Below, in pieces: positions 63,651 through 64,000 of a stretch of DNA of 64,000 nucleotides. Numbering within the stretch: the stretch's first letter is position 1; each line of letters opens with the position of its first letter. The stretch is taken from NCBI GenBank assembly GCA_051861445.1, contig JBHYCS010000022.1:4555-68554 (forward strand), written 5' to 3'. The notes under the pieces are model-generated. The model was given only the letters and a program-made list of their open reading frames with translations. It did not search any database and was not told the origin of the DNA. This DNA comes from Parasediminibacterium sp051861445. Lineage in GTDB: Bacteria > Bacteroidota > Bacteroidia > Chitinophagales > Chitinophagaceae. The translations under genes and the position numbers were made by a program.

Positions 63651-64000
63651 ATGGTTTCTAGCATCAGACAACAATTTAATGCTGCTTTTACAACAGAAAA
63701 ATACCAACAATTTTTAACCGATTTACACGGCAAACACACTGATGCTATTGAATTTAGAATTGCGGAAACACCCATTTTCTTTGATAAAACATTTACCAAT
63801 AAAATACTTTCTGCTTGTGAAAGCATTGTTGATGTAATTACACAACCCAATTTTAATGAACTTACCAAAAACGCCATTCCAGCTGAATTTATAGTACCAA
63901 ATCAAAACGATTACGCACATTTTATTGCTTTTGATTTTGGTATTTGCACCAATAAAAATGGAGAAATAGAACCTCAACTTATTGAAATGCAGGGTTTTCC
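63651..64000 (+). CDS. Hypothetical protein, 3' end outside window
   Basis: An ATG at 63651 opens a frame that runs off the right edge with no stop; 116 codons are visible (MVSSIRQQFNAAFTTEKYQQ...). It starts 30 bases after the potassium channel gene, so the two may be one operon. Visible motifs are SACESIVDVI, FIAFDFGICT and, at the edge, LIEMQGFP. I do not recognise the family from this part. Confidence 0.7.
   Translation, partial: MVSSIRQQFNAAFTTEKYQQFLTDLHGKHTDAIEFRIAETPIFFDKTFTNKILSACESIVDVITQPNFNELTKNAIPAEFIVPNQNDYAHFIAFDFGICTNKNGEIEPQLIEMQGF

Noticed and set aside
1..64000. CRISPR arrays, rRNA and insertion sequences
   Set aside because: No regularly spaced repeats, rRNA-like stretches or transposase genes were seen.

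Overview
The window is AT-rich, gene-dense chromosomal DNA from a member of the Bacteroidota, most likely Chitinophagaceae or a close relative. The evidence is several secreted proteins with Por/type IX secretion (T9SS) C-terminal cassettes, DUF5686, DUF1573 and DUF4394 families, a HmuY/HmuR-type haem uptake pair, a fused alpha/beta E1 2-oxoacid dehydrogenase, the nusB-DUF1573-yajC cluster, and promoters of the TTG-N19/20-TAnnTTTG type. No phage, insertion sequence, CRISPR array, tRNA or rRNA was seen. Both ends cut a gene.

Layout. 1-1.9 kb: two tandem paralogous secreted proteins (the first cut by the edge) and a possible gene remnant. 2-7.6 kb: an ABC-F ATPase, the fused E1 dehydrogenase and two DUF1573 proteins. 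7.6-14.1 kb: a minus-strand operon of two giant T9SS surface proteins around a small PID-GG (PID-CTERM-like) membrane protein. 14.4-21 kb: a pectin (rhamnogalacturonan-I) cluster of a GH43-like enzyme, a PL4-type lyase and a PL11 lyase, the two lyases being T9SS substrates. 21-24 kb: an orphan ABC ATPase, a membrane protein fused to a DnaC/IstB-like ATPase, and a PAS-LuxR regulator next to a structured intergenic region. 24-36 kb: lpxD, a VF530-type DNA-binding protein, a phosphodiester glycosidase, the hmuR-hmuY pair, a bifunctional nuclease, ispE, a LolA-like carrier, a double-DUF4394 lipoprotein, a tail-anchored J-domain protein and arginine decarboxylase. 37-41 kb: the thrS-infC-rpmI-rplT translation operon. 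41-50 kb: a response regulator, outer-membrane and housekeeping genes, nusB-DUF1573-yajC. 50-56 kb: a truncated-haemoglobin lipoprotein with an HMA-like partner, groES-groEL, a pectinesterase, and a citrate synthase of strikingly mitochondrial type. 57-61 kb: a second T9SS/PID-GG module, divergent from another T9SS protein, with a twin palindromic operator between them. 61-64 kb: a small secreted protein, ftsY, a K+ channel with RCK domain, and a gene running off the right edge.

How it fits together. The pectin enzymes (PL4, PL11, GH43-like, and the distant CE8 pectinesterase) could together de-esterify and cut rhamnogalacturonan at the cell surface, although no SusC/SusD pair lies here. An identical direct-repeat motif (CAGGAT-N4-CAGGATG) flanks the GH43-like gene and is a candidate pectin-responsive operator. 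The two T9SS/PID-GG modules share gene order and suggest a functional pairing. Most operons end in strong hairpins, many of one recurrent sequence family, while five convergent gene pairs have directly abutting or overlapping stop codons.

The features most likely to be undescribed are the recurrent T9SS/PID-GG module with its twin operator, the membrane-embedded DnaC/IstB-like ATPase beside a PAS-LuxR regulator and a 13-bp perfect inverted repeat, and the haemoglobin lipoprotein/HMA-like operon.
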